Below, piece after piece: positions 19,766-28,069 of a DNA stretch of 64,000 nucleotides (the first letter of the stretch is position 1; every line of letters begins with the position of its first letter). Below the pieces are notes generated by a model. It had not been told where the DNA came from. It made no database searches and worked only from the letters and a program-made list of their open reading frames with translations. The translations under genes and the position numbers were made by a program. Source of the DNA: Nocardia asteroides (GTDB taxonomy: Bacteria > Actinomycetota > Actinomycetes > Mycobacteriales > Mycobacteriaceae); the NCBI RefSeq assembly GCF_021183625.1, contig NZ_CP089214.1, positions 3,968,001-4,032,000 of the forward strand, given 5' to 3'.

Positions 19766-20533
19766 CTAGCGCGGGGCCATGCGCAGCGCGCCGTCCATCC
19801 GGATGGTCTCGCCGTTGAGGTAGTCGTGCTCGACGATGTACTGCGAGAGCTGCGCGTACTCCTCCGGGCGGCCGAGCCGGGACGGGAACGGCACCCCGGC
19901 CTCCAGGCCCTTGCGGTACTCCTCGGTGACACCGGCCAGCATCGGGGTGTCGATGATGCCGGGGGCGATGGTGTTCACCCGGATGCCGAACTGCGCGAGG
20001 TCGCGCGCGGCCGGGACGGTCATGCCGTGCACGCCGCCCTTGGAGGCGGAGTAGGCGATCTGGCCGATCTGGCCCTCGAAGGCCGCGACCGAGGCTGTGT
20101 TGATCACCACACCGCGCTGGCCGAACTCGTCCACCGGGTCGGTCTTCGAGATGGCGTCGGCGGCCAGCCGCATGACGTTGAACGAGCCGAGCAGGTTCAC
20201 CGTGATGACGGTGCGGAACAGCTCCAGATCGTGCGGGCCGTTCTTGGACAGGATGCGCCCGGCCCAGCCGACCCCGGCGCAGTTCACCACGATGCGCAGC
20301 GGGACGCCGGACTCGACGACCTTCGCGACCGCGGCGGCGACATCGTCACCGCTGGTGACATCGGCGGCCAGCAGCGTGACGCCGTCGGGTACGTTGTCGC
20401 CTGCGCGCTCGATCGACTGCGGGATGTCGAGCCCGAACACGGTCGCACCCAGGTCGGCGAAGCGCTTGGCGGTGGCGGCACCCAGGCCGGATGCCCCTCC
20501 GGTGACGATGGCGGCGGAACCCGAAATCTCCAC
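19766..20533 (-). CDS. Short-chain dehydrogenase (3-hydroxyacyl-CoA dehydrogenase type II-like)
   Basis: 255-aa SDR. NAD-binding TGGASGLGAATAKRF, DVTSGDDV, NCAGVG, and the catalytic run with Ser (NTASVAAFEGQ) and YSASK. The sequence closely follows the type-10 17-beta-hydroxysteroid / 2-methyl-3-hydroxybutyryl-CoA dehydrogenase family: LDIPQS after strand 2 for NAD preference, and DTPMLAGVTEEYRKGL near the end. Those enzymes oxidise short branched 3-hydroxyacyl-CoA in isoleucine and fatty acid breakdown. It is divergent from another SDR gene, with a 137-base shared control region. Confidence 0.85.
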   Translation of the reverse strand: MEISGSAAIVTGGASGLGAATAKRFADLGATVFGLDIPQSIERAGDNVPDGVTLLAADVTSGDDVAAAVAKVVESGVPLRIVVNCAGVGWAGRILSKNGPHDLELFRTVITVNLLGSFNVMRLAADAISKTDPVDEFGQRGVVINTASVAAFEGQIGQIAYSASKGGVHGMTVPAARDLAQFGIRVNTIAPGIIDTPMLAGVTEEYRKGLEAGVPFPSRLGRPEEYAQLSQYIVEHDYLNGETIRMDGALRMAPR

Positions 20534-20670
20534 GATGGTCCTCTCGTTCGTGACAGCCCATTGGCACTCTGGGTCATTCGCACCCTAACCGGTCAGTTTT
20601 TCCGGTTCGCCCGCGTCCCTGCCCCCGCGATCAGCGAACACTGTTGTTCGTGAGGTGGTACCGTCGAAAC

Positions 20671-21549
20671 ATGAAGCTGTCCGCCGGTGCTTCGCTCGCC
20701 GGTCGCAAGATTCTGATCACCGGTGCGGCCCGCGGTATCGGCGCCGCCCTCGCCAGGCAGTTGCACGCCCGCGGCGCCGCGGTGGCGCTGCTCGGGCTGG
20801 AGCCGGACCTGCTCGCCGATGTCGCCGCCGACTGCGGCGACGCCCCGTGGCGCTACTGCGACGTCGGTGACCAGGCCCAGGTGGAGCGGGTGGTCCGGAC
20901 CCTGGTGGGGGAGCTCGGCGGGCTCGACGTCGTGGTCTCGAACGCGGGCATCGCCAAGCAGTTCCCGCTGTTGAGCGGGGACGCGGGGGTGCTGGAGGAG
21001 ACGCTCGCGGTGAACGTGCTCGGCGTCTACTACACGCTGCGCGCCACCGGCCCGCACGTCGCGCACCCCGGCGGCTACGTGCTGCTGGTCTCCTCGCTCG
21101 CCGGCGCGGTGAACCTGCCGCTGGCCGGGGCGTACAGCGTCTCCAAGGCCGGGGTCGAGGTGCTCGGCAACACCCTGCGCAACGAGATCAGGCACACCGG
21201 CGCCAAGGTCGGGATCGCCTACTTCGCCGAACTGGACACCGATATGACCTCGCGCGGCTTCGGCACCGCGGCCGCCCGCGCCATCCTCGGCCGGGCTACG
21301 GTGTCCGGCGTCGCCCCGCTCGGCCCGGCGATCGATACGCTCGAACGCGCCATTCTGCGGCGCCGGAGGCAGGTGGTCTCGCCCTGGTGGGTGGCCGGGG
21401 TGCTTCCCTTCCGCGGGATCGCCCAGCGCGTGATCGACGTGGCCCTGCGGCACGGCGTCGAGCAGGCGGTGGAGATCGCGCGCACCGAGCGCGCCGGCTT
21501 CACCACCGACCAGCCGCCGCGGACACGGAGGATCGAGCGATCGGCCTGA
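20671..21549 (+). CDS. Short-chain dehydrogenase/reductase
   Basis: 292-aa SDR from ATG 20671. Motifs: LITGAARGIGAALARQL, NAGIAKQF, VSSLAGAVNLPLAGAYSVSKAG with the catalytic Ser, Tyr and Lys. It has a longer C-terminal part (FRGIAQRVIDVALRHGVEQAVE) than its divergent neighbour, as in mycobacterial envelope-associated SDRs. The substrate is unknown. A TetR-type regulator follows 85 bases downstream on the same strand and may control it. Confidence 0.8.
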   Translation: MKLSAGASLAGRKILITGAARGIGAALARQLHARGAAVALLGLEPDLLADVAADCGDAPWRYCDVGDQAQVERVVRTLVGELGGLDVVVSNAGIAKQFPLLSGDAGVLEETLAVNVLGVYYTLRATGPHVAHPGGYVLLVSSLAGAVNLPLAGAYSVSKAGVEVLGNTLRNEIRHTGAKVGIAYFAELDTDMTSRGFGTAAARAILGRATVSGVAPLGPAIDTLERAILRRRRQVVSPWWVAGVLPFRGIAQRVIDVALRHGVEQAVEIARTERAGFTTDQPPRTRRIERSA

Positions 21550-21634
21550 CACCGGGTTGTGCACAATGGACAGGCCCGGTGGCCCGTCCAGGATTCGGCG
21601 GCGGCGCTACCCCCGAGCAACGGAGCCGACCCAG

Positions 21635-22312
21635 ATGACCGAACCGGTGCCAAGCCGCCGTCACCTGCCGCGCGGCAGGCACGGCCTGCCGCGCGAGCAG
21701 GTGGTGGCGTCCCAGCGCGAACGCATCCTGAGCGCGATGGCCGAGGCGATGGTGGAGTACGGCTACATCGGGACGTCGGTGGCCGCCATCCTCAAGCGCG
21801 CCGGGGTGTCGAGGGAGACCTTCTACGAGCAGTTCCGCTCCAAGGAGCACTGCTTCGAGGCCACCTACGAGCGCGCGGTGACCCTGCTCCTCGACAAGAT
21901 CGAGCGGGCCGCGGCGACCGTGGACGACCCGGCGGCGATGGACGAGTGGGCCATCCGCAGCAACCGGATGGACCGGATCTTCGATGCCTACCTCGAGTAT
22001 CTGGTCGACGATCCGGCCAGCGCGCGGGTCTTCCTGGTCGAGGTGTTCGCGGTGGGCTCGCCCGCGGTGGCCCGCAGGGCCGAGCTGCAGCGGCTCTTCG
22101 TCGAGCTGATCGCCGAGGTGCTCGACGTGCAGACCGACGCGCAGATGTTCGCCTGCGCCGCGCTGGCGGCCGGAATCGGCGGCATGGTGACCGGGCGGAT
22201 CGCGGCGGGCGACATGGCCGGGGTGCGCGCGCTGCGCGCGCCGCTCCTGGATCTGGTGCACCGCGGCGGCGCGCTCTACGGCAACGCCTTCGCCGAGCCG
22301 GCCCGGCGCTGA
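21635..22312 (+). CDS. TetR/AcrR family regulator
   Basis: 225 aa from ATG 21635; the open frame upstream has no good start. The N-terminal DNA-binding domain reads ILSAMAEAMVEYGYIGTSVAAILKRAGVSRETFYEQF, shown here in parts: ILSAMAEAMVEYGYIGTSV and ILKRAGVSRETFYEQF, then SKEHCFEATYE. The ligand-binding half (about 90-225) is not recognisable. It lies just after the SDR gene and probably shares its transcript, so local control of the SDR pair is a reasonable guess. Confidence 0.85.
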   Translation: MTEPVPSRRHLPRGRHGLPREQVVASQRERILSAMAEAMVEYGYIGTSVAAILKRAGVSRETFYEQFRSKEHCFEATYERAVTLLLDKIERAAATVDDPAAMDEWAIRSNRMDRIFDAYLEYLVDDPASARVFLVEVFAVGSPAVARRAELQRLFVELIAEVLDVQTDAQMFACAALAAGIGGMVTGRIAAGDMAGVRALRAPLLDLVHRGGALYGNAFAEPARR

Positions 22313-22316
22313 GGAG

Positions 22317-23015
22317 TCAGCGCTCGGCGCGCACCGGCGGCTCGGCGGGCCGCTCCGCGCGCCCGCGGCGCAGCGCGAGCAGCGCGGCACCGGCCAGCGC
22401 GGGGGCGACGAGGGCGAGCAGCGCGGCGATCGGTGCGGTGAGTACGGTGCCGAGCCCGGTCAGCGAGCCGAAGTAGAGGAAGAGCAGCCCGGAGCCGATG
22501 CCGATGGCGTGCTCGGGCAGGTGCTTGCCGAGCAGGATGCCGAGCGCGATGGCGAGCGCGTCGGCGGCGACCATGCCGATGGTCGAGCCGATCCAGACCC
22601 CGAGCCAGTCGTAGTCGGTGGCGAGCGCCGCGGTGGCGAACATCGTGCGATCGCCCAGCTCCGCGAGCAGGAAGGCCGAGCTGACGACGAAGAACGGCGC
22701 CGCCCGCGTCCTGAGCTTCGGTTCTTCCTCGGGCTCGTCCTCGGCGCCGCCCGCGTGCTCCCGCAGCGTCCAGACGCCGACCGCGAGGAAGATCACCGCG
22801 GCGAGCAGCGCGATGGCGGTGGTCGGCAGCGCCGAGCCGAGGAAGTGGCCGACGCCGACCGAGATCAGGTGCACGCCCGCGGCGGCGACGGCGATGCCGC
22901 TCAGCACCACCCACCAGCGGTACTTGAGCGCGAATGTCAGCGCCATCAGCTGCGACTTGTCGCCGAGCTCGGCGAGGAAGACGATGCCGACGGCCAGCAT
23001 TGCGGTGGTGAACAC
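22317..23015 (-). CDS. TMEM165/GDT1 (UPF0016) family cation transporter
   Basis: 232 aa with six helices arranged as two halves. Each half has the family signature: AELGDKSQLMA near residue 16 and AELGDRTMFAT in the second half, the E-x-G-D-(K/R)-(S/T) motifs that line the ion path. Bacterial and eukaryotic members exchange Mn2+ or Ca2+ for protons. Convergent with the TetR gene. A 105-base region upstream carries two short GGGAA-CCC repeats and should hold the promoter. The nearby sodA makes manganese a tempting substrate, but this is inference. Confidence 0.88.
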   Translation of the reverse strand: MFTTAMLAVGIVFLAELGDKSQLMALTFALKYRWWVVLSGIAVAAAGVHLISVGVGHFLGSALPTTAIALLAAVIFLAVGVWTLREHAGGAEDEPEEEPKLRTRAAPFFVVSSAFLLAELGDRTMFATAALATDYDWLGVWIGSTIGMVAADALAIALGILLGKHLPEHAIGIGSGLLFLYFGSLTGLGTVLTAPIAALLALVAPALAGAALLALRRGRAERPAEPPVRAER

Positions 23016-23120
23016 AAATCGAATCTACCTGCGGAAACGCGGGTAGGGCAATAGTGTTCTCGTCAAAAGGCAACCGCCACAATAAGTTTGGGAATCCCCG
23101 TTCCGAAAGTTAGGGAACCC

Positions 23121-23648
23121 TCAAGCTGCGAGCAGCATGGCCAGAACCGCGGTGTCGGGATCGCTGATCGGGTCCACCCCGACCCGGCTGACCAGCGACG
23201 TCACCGTTCCGTCCGACTCCGCCTCGGCCCACGCCGCGCGGTGCTGGAGGCCCAGGTGCGGCACTCCGGGCAGCAGCACGCAGCCCGAAGCGGCGCCGGC
23301 GCACTCCGGAAGTGTGGGCTTCGTCTCCGACGGCGGGTGCAGCATGATCAGCGCGGGCGGCACCGGATCGGCGAACCGGCCGGGCGGCAGCGCCTCCGCG
23401 CCGAGCACCGGCCCCTCGGCCAGCACCATGCCGATGGTGCCGGGCGCCGGGTCGTCGGGCAGGTCCTCGCGCACCCCGAAGACGGTGGTGGTGGCGAGCA
23501 GCCCGGGCATGGAGGCCACCCGGACGGCCAGGATCAGGAACTGGGCCCACTCCTTGGTGCTGTCCGGCCAGCGGCCGGAGATCACGAAGCCGCGCAGTAC
23601 CCCGCTGGAGTGGAACGGTGTGATGCCGATGGGTTCGTTCGCGCGCAT
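23121..23648 (-). CDS. Hypothetical protein
   Basis: 175 aa from ATG 23648 (MRANEPIGITPFHSSGVLRG...). Soluble, slightly acidic, no signal peptide or membrane helix. Segments such as KEWAQFLILAVRVASMPGLL and GTIGMVLAEGPVLGAEALPPG do not match a family I know. Two cysteines lie close together (CAGAASGC). It sits between sodA and the cation transporter gene on the same strand, with the sodA terminator upstream, so it probably has its own promoter. Confidence 0.6.
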   Translation of the reverse strand: MRANEPIGITPFHSSGVLRGFVISGRWPDSTKEWAQFLILAVRVASMPGLLATTTVFGVREDLPDDPAPGTIGMVLAEGPVLGAEALPPGRFADPVPPALIMLHPPSETKPTLPECAGAASGCVLLPGVPHLGLQHRAAWAEAESDGTVTSLVSRVGVDPISDPDTAVLAMLLAA

Positions 23649-23756
23649 TGCTGCCTCCCGTGCCGTGGGAGTTCCGAGGATGACGCAGAGATCATCTGGC
23701 ACACAAGTACCAACGACTGCCAGCGACGAACGCTTTACCCGCCCGAAACACACGCC

Positions 23757-23782
23757 GGCCCGCGGACATTCGTCCGCGGGCC
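23757..23782 (-). terminator. sodA terminator
   Basis: Perfect 11-bp stem (23757-23767 with 23772-23782) with a 4-base ATTC loop, 16 bases after the sodA stop on the minus strand. Confidence 0.8.
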
Positions 23783-23798
23783 GTCGGAGCGGGTCGGC

Positions 23799-24422
23799 TC
23801 AGCCGAAGATCAGGCCGTTGGCCTGGCCGGTCGCCTTGGCGAAGCGGTCCTGGACGTCGGCCCAGTTGACCACGTTCCAGAACGCGGTCACGTAATCCGC
23901 CTTCACGTTCTTGTACTGCAGGTAGAAGGCGTGCTCCCACATGTCCACCTGGAGCAGCGGGATGATGCCGAGCGGCACGTTGGCCTGCTGGTCGTACAGC
24001 TGGAAGGTGAGCAGCTTCTGGCCGAGGGTGTCGTAGCCGAGCACGGCCCAGCCGGAGCCCTGCAGGCCGTTGGCCGCGGCGGTGAACTGCGCGCGGAACT
24101 TGTCGAACGAGCCGAAGTGGTCGTCGATCGCGGCGGCCAGCTCGCCGACCGGCTTGTCGCCGCCGTTCGGGGAGAGGTTCTTCCACCAGATGGAGTGGTT
24201 GACGTGGCCGCCGAGGTGGAAGGCGAGGTTCTTCTCGTGCAGGAAGATCGCGCCGTGGTCACCCGCCTCGCGGGCACCCTCGAGCTTCTCCAGCGCGGTG
24301 TTCACGCCCGCCACGTAGGCGGCGTGGTGCTTGGAATGGTGAATCTCGTTGATCTGCCCGGAGATGTGGGGCTCCAGGGCGCTGTAGTCGTAATCCAGAT
24401 CCGGCAGCGTGTACTCAGCCAC
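23799..24422 (-). CDS. sodA: Superoxide dismutase (Mn/Fe type)
   Basis: 207 aa from GTG 24422, chosen because AGGAAGG lies at ideal spacing and the protein then starts AEYTLPDLDYDYSALEPHI as in the family. Metal ligands are evident: His in NEIHHSKHHAAYV, His in HVNHSIWW, and the Asp/His of VDMWEHAFYLQY. It converts superoxide to oxygen and peroxide. It lacks a signal peptide, like the mycobacterial enzyme that is nevertheless found outside the cell. Whether Mn or Fe is used cannot be settled here. Confidence 0.96.
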   Translation of the reverse strand: MAEYTLPDLDYDYSALEPHISGQINEIHHSKHHAAYVAGVNTALEKLEGAREAGDHGAIFLHEKNLAFHLGGHVNHSIWWKNLSPNGGDKPVGELAAAIDDHFGSFDKFRAQFTAAANGLQGSGWAVLGYDTLGQKLLTFQLYDQQANVPLGIIPLLQVDMWEHAFYLQYKNVKADYVTAFWNVVNWADVQDRFAKATGQANGLIFG

Positions 24423-24539
24423 GTTGTCCCTTCCTGTGTCGGGCCGGGGCGCGTTCCGGCTCGGAACCACCCCCGACCATCATTCGTACACTTGCTCGGT
24501 ATCAACCGGCGTCTCGGCACGGTATTCCGCGCACCCTGA

Positions 24540-25265
24540 TCACAACGGCGGCGCGATACCGGGCCGGACGGCGCGCGGGTCGCCCGCGTCGTGCGCCGCC
24601 CACCAGCGCCTGCCGTCGGCGACGAAGTGCGCCGCCGAGAGCTCGGCGCCGGTGGCGTCCTGCACGGCGAGCTCGTCGAACCACACCCGGACGTCCAGCT
24701 CGCGCGGGTCGACCCCCTCCTCCTGGGAGAACTCGAAGACGTGCGCGCCGGGCCGCTCGGGGTCGAGCACCGCGTCGAAGCTGAGCAGTTCGCGCCAGAG
24801 CGACCAGCCGCTGTCGTCCACGTCGACGAACTCCCAGCCGTGCAGCCTGCCGCCGCCGAAGCTCTTGATCGCCTGGTCGAGGGTGTCCGGGGTGAGCGGG
24901 AGGATGTCGGCGTCGACGTGGTTCCAGCGCTGGGCGCGCAGCGAGGCGGCCACCCGGCCGACCCCGCGCAGCGTCAGCCGGACCCTGCCGTCCCTGCCGT
25001 CCGCTGGGACCCCGGAGCGGGTCTCCGGTAGCCGCAGCACCTCCAGCTCCAGGCAGAGCGTGCGGCCGTCCGGGTCGAACGCCGAGCCCAGGCAGACCGC
25101 CTCGGCCAGGGCGATGTTCAGCCCCGCGGTATCGAGCAGCGGATCGAGGGCGCGGGAATCGTGCCCGGCATCACGCCGCGCGATGACCTCGGCGGGTGCG
25201 GCGGCCGGCTCGGTTTCCGGCGTCGAGGTGGGGTCGAGTGCCGTCTTCCGTGCGCCGCTGGTCAT
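24540..25265 (-). CDS. Hypothetical protein
   Basis: 241-aa soluble protein with no recognised domain. The first about 45 residues are Ala/Pro/Thr-rich and probably flexible. The rest contains strand-like segments (LCLELEVLRLPE, RVRLTLRGVGRVA), a tryptophan-rich middle (GWEFVDVDDSGWSLWREL) and VFEFSQEEGVDPRELDVRVWFDEL. The alternation suggests a beta-rich fold. It is upstream of sodA on the same strand, 117 bases away, and the large noncoding stretch lies before it. Confidence 0.6.
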   Translation of the reverse strand: MTSGARKTALDPTSTPETEPAAAPAEVIARRDAGHDSRALDPLLDTAGLNIALAEAVCLGSAFDPDGRTLCLELEVLRLPETRSGVPADGRDGRVRLTLRGVGRVAASLRAQRWNHVDADILPLTPDTLDQAIKSFGGGRLHGWEFVDVDDSGWSLWRELLSFDAVLDPERPGAHVFEFSQEEGVDPRELDVRVWFDELAVQDATGAELSAAHFVADGRRWWAAHDAGDPRAVRPGIAPPL

Positions 25266-25824
25266 AGCGCCAGGCTACCGATGGCGCCGCCCCGCGTCGG
25301 TATTTCCGCAGGAAGAGTCCCGTGGCCCGGCAGCGAGGTCGCCGGCCGAGGGAACCGAAACGATCTCGGCGCCGTCCAACTAGATATCGGGACCTCCCTG
25401 GGTTTCGAGCCGGCGGCGAGTGGCCGCTCCGGGATGTTTGGAGGGGAGTCCCGGATCGGTCGCTCCCACCGCCGGCGAAGCGCGCAGCCTGTGGATAACT
25501 CGGTGGACAGCTTCTGCGACGAAGTTCACCGAGAGGTAGCTGAAGAGCCTGATGCGATAGTCGCCGCCTGTGAATCGCGTACGGCGCGATAGCTGACCCC
25601 TGTGGATCAGGTTGTGGAATCTGTGGATAACTCGGTCGTGGCCATGCACAACACGGGGAGATCGAGAGCGGCGTCCGGCGCCGGAGCTTCGAAACCTACC
25701 CCATGCTCGTTCGCGCTGTCGAATAGGCGACCGGGCGGTGTGCGGATCCGGCGGGAGCGGTCAGCTGTGGATACCCGGTGGACAATTCGCACGGGCGCCC
25801 GGCACGCATGGCAGGATCGGAACC
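25266..25824 (+). promoter_or_regulatory. 559-base noncoding stretch with a cluster of DnaA boxes
   Basis: No convincing gene. Two exact DnaA boxes (TTATCCACA on the minus strand) lie at 25490-25498 and 25622-25630, each inside a 16-base repeat CTGTGGATAACTCGGT. One-mismatch versions lie at 25601-25609, 25766-25774 and 25777-25785, and a weaker one at 25502-25510. All are in the same orientation within 296 bases. No dnaA or dnaN gene is in the window, so this is not the usual oriC arrangement. It must also hold the promoters of the divergent flanking genes. Binding of DnaA is inferred from the boxes alone. Confidence 0.6.
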
Positions 25825-26193
25825 GTGACGAGCCCCGATGTTCCGACGGTTCCGGTCAGGGAGGTCCCCGGCGCGTTCGACGCGGTCGAGCCGGCGGCGG
25901 TCACCCCGCCGGCGATCCTGCTCGACGTGCGCGAGGACGACGAGTGGCGCCTCGGCCACGCGCCCGGCGCGGTGCACATCCCGATGGCCGACGTGCCCGC
26001 CCGGGTCGGCGAGCTCGACCCGGATGCCGACATCTACGTGATCTGCCGCCAGGGCGGCCGGTCGCTGGAGGTGGTCAGGTACCTGGCCAACATCGGGTAC
26101 GAGGCGGTGAACGTCGGCGGTGGCATGGTGTCCTGGCAGCAGGCGGGGCGCCCGCTGACCGCCGACGGCGACCACGAGGCGCGGATCTACTGA
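25825..26193 (+). CDS. Rhodanese-like domain protein
   Basis: 122 aa from GTG 25825, one rhodanese domain. It has the LLDVREDDEWRLGHAPGAVHIPM segment, given here as LLDVREDDEWRLGHAPGA, and the active-site loop VICRQGGRSLEV with the catalytic cysteine in CRQGGRS. Single-domain rhodaneses carry a persulfide sulfur for transfer. The loop length (CxxGxRS) fits sulfur rather than phosphate substrates. It is 13 bases before the DUF4328 gene, so the two are probably co-transcribed with the phosphodiesterase. Confidence 0.88.
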   Translation: MTSPDVPTVPVREVPGAFDAVEPAAVTPPAILLDVREDDEWRLGHAPGAVHIPMADVPARVGELDPDADIYVICRQGGRSLEVVRYLANIGYEAVNVGGGMVSWQQAGRPLTADGDHEARIY

Positions 26194-26206
26194 AGGGCGG
26201 GAAGCG

Positions 26207-27265
26207 GTGAGTACGGTGGTGCAGCCTTGCGCCAGGTGCGGCGCGCGCTGGGCGGTGCACGGCGCGCCCATGCACTGGTGCCCGCGCTGCCGCGGCGTCC
26301 TGCTCTCGCCCGGGCCGGTGGACGCGCCGCCGGAGCGGCGCAACTACCGCTGGGTCGCGCGCAAACCTGAGCATCGCGGCGTCCGCGGCGCCGGGCGGCC
26401 GCGGGCCGCCGCGGCGCCGGGCACCCCGAGCTACGCCGAGATCCCGCGCTGGGGGCTGCTCGACACCCCGGCCGCGCCTGCGGCCGGCCCCGCGAGCAGG
26501 CAGGCCCGCGCGGCCGCCGCGGCCGGGCGGCTGCTGCTCTGGACCGCGCTCGCCTTCGCGCTGGCCGCGCTGGCCGAGCTGGGGCGCTACGCGATCCTGC
26601 TCTACAACCGCACCCGGCTGGTCGCGCCGCTGCTGCTCCGCGTCTCCGACGCGGCGGTGCTCACCTTCGCGGTGCTCGCCTGCGTGCTCGCGCTGCTCGC
26701 CGCCATCGCCGCGGTGGCCAGACTGATCGAGCTGCGTGCGGCGGCCTACGTCCGGGTCGGCGGGCGGGATCCGCGCTCGCCGCGAACGCTGCTGCTCGGC
26801 AGCCTGATCCCGGTGCTCAACCTGGTCTGGCCCGGCGTCTTCCTCACCGAGGCGCTCACCGGCCGGGACGACCCGCGCGCGCTGCGGCTCATCCGGATCT
26901 GGTGGGTGCTCTGGGTGCTCGGCGGCATCGCCGCGGTGGCCGCGCTGGGCTGGCGTGGTGCCGACTCGCTGCAGAGCAAGGCGGACGGCGTGCTCTTCAC
27001 CGCGCTCACCGACCTGGTCGCCGTCGCTGTCGCGCTGCTGACATTCGGTGTGCTCAACGCGCTCTCCGGCCGCGACCTGCGCGGCCGGGCCCGGAGCGCG
27101 CACCGCCTGACCGTCGCGGTCGACCCCGCGGTCCCGGTCATCGCGCCGCTGCACCGCACCGAGCAGCCGCAATCGACCGCCGACGCGCGCGAGAACTCGG
27201 CGGCGGGTGACAATACCGGCGACGAAGCGGGCGACCGCGAACAGGAGGAGGTCGGGGCCAAGTGA
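26207..27265 (+). CDS. Zinc-ribbon DUF4328 membrane protein
   Basis: 352 aa from GTG 26207 with GGGCGGGAAG upstream. It opens with a zinc ribbon (PCARCGARW and HWCPRCRGV, two CxxC knuckles), then a linker rich in Ala/Pro/Arg. Several helices follow from about residue 106, with the DUF4328 pattern near LLGSLIPVLNLVWPGVFLTE and IWWVLWVLGGIAAV. The C-terminal 40 residues are acidic and polar. Function unknown. It overlaps the glycerophosphodiesterase by GTGA, and from memory a membrane protein holds the equivalent place (Rv3843c) beside glpQ1 in M. tuberculosis. Confidence 0.75.
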   Translation: MSTVVQPCARCGARWAVHGAPMHWCPRCRGVLLSPGPVDAPPERRNYRWVARKPEHRGVRGAGRPRAAAAPGTPSYAEIPRWGLLDTPAAPAAGPASRQARAAAAAGRLLLWTALAFALAALAELGRYAILLYNRTRLVAPLLLRVSDAAVLTFAVLACVLALLAAIAAVARLIELRAAAYVRVGGRDPRSPRTLLLGSLIPVLNLVWPGVFLTEALTGRDDPRALRLIRIWWVLWVLGGIAAVAALGWRGADSLQSKADGVLFTALTDLVAVAVALLTFGVLNALSGRDLRGRARSAHRLTVAVDPAVPVIAPLHRTEQPQSTADARENSAAGDNTGDEAGDREQEEVGAK

Positions 27266-28032
27266 CCCAGGGCAGTCGCGCGCCGTTCGTGGTCGCGCAC
27301 CGCGGCGCCTCGGCGGCGCGGCCGGAACACACCCTCGCCGCCTACGAGCTCGCGCTGGAGGAGGGTGCCGACGGCGTCGAGTGCGACGTCCGGCTGACCC
27401 GCGACGGGCACCTGGTCTGCGTGCACGACCGCACCGTCGACCGCACCTCCGACGGCAGCGGCCTCGTCAGCGAGCTCACCCTGGCCGAGCTGGCCGACCT
27501 CGACTTCGGCGCCCCCGGCGCCCCGGCCGGGCTGCTCACCCTCGCCGAGCTGATCCAGCTGGTGCTGGACTGGCGCAGCCGACCGACCAAGCTCTTCATC
27601 GAGACCAAGCACCCGGTGCGCTACGGCGCGCTGGTCGAGAACAAGCTGCTCGCCGAGTTGCAGCGCTTCGGGATCGCGACCCCGGCCTCCGCGGACCACT
27701 CGCGCGCGGTGGTGATGTCGTTCGCGGCGAGCGCGGTCTGGCGGATCCGCCGCGCCGCGCCGCTGCTGCCGACGGTGCTGCTCGGCGAGTCCTCGCGCTA
27801 CCTCGGCGGCAGCGCGGCCACCACGGTCGGCGCCACCGCCGTCGGGCCGTCGGTCAAGACCCTGCGCGAGCATCCGGACCTGGTGGACAAGGCCGCCGCG
27901 GCGGGCCGCGCCACCTACTGCTGGACCGTCGACGACCCGGAGGACGTCACGCTCTGCGCCGAACTCGGGGTCAGCTGGGTGGCCACCAACCACCCCGGCC
28001 GCACCAAGGCGCTGCTCGCCGCCCCCGCTTGA
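27262..28032 (+). CDS. glpQ: Glycerophosphodiester phosphodiesterase
   Basis: 256-aa GDPD-type TIM barrel from GTG 27262. Catalytic residues: VAHRGASAARPEHTLAAYE (His and Arg, later Glu), GVECDVRLTRDGHLVCVHD (Glu, Asp, His) and LFIETKHPVRYG. The end VTLCAELGVSWVATNHPG is typical. It frees glycerol-3-phosphate from glycerophosphodiesters made by lipid turnover. No signal peptide, so a cytosolic enzyme. It is co-translated with the DUF4328 membrane protein; position matches glpQ1 of M. tuberculosis. Confidence 0.9.
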   Translation: MTQGSRAPFVVAHRGASAARPEHTLAAYELALEEGADGVECDVRLTRDGHLVCVHDRTVDRTSDGSGLVSELTLAELADLDFGAPGAPAGLLTLAELIQLVLDWRSRPTKLFIETKHPVRYGALVENKLLAELQRFGIATPASADHSRAVVMSFAASAVWRIRRAAPLLPTVLLGESSRYLGGSAATTVGATAVGPSVKTLREHPDLVDKAAAAGRATYCWTVDDPEDVTLCAELGVSWVATNHPGRTKALLAAPA

Positions 28033-28069
28033 ACCACACCGGCTCCGCGACCCTGTAGGTTGACCCCTC

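Noticed and set aside
20635..20650. CGAAC...GTTCG resembling an SOS (LexA) box
   Set aside because: The spacer between the halves is 6 bases, but LexA sites of this type need 4. The gene downstream is a dehydrogenase, not a repair gene.
23016..23120. yybP-ykoY manganese riboswitch before the TMEM165-type gene
   Set aside because: The conserved loop sequences of that riboswitch are not visible in this 105-base region.
25380..25649. 89-codon minus-strand frame in the DnaA-box stretch
   Set aside because: It covers the repeated boxes, has no motif, and its His/Arg-rich sequence arises from the repeats.
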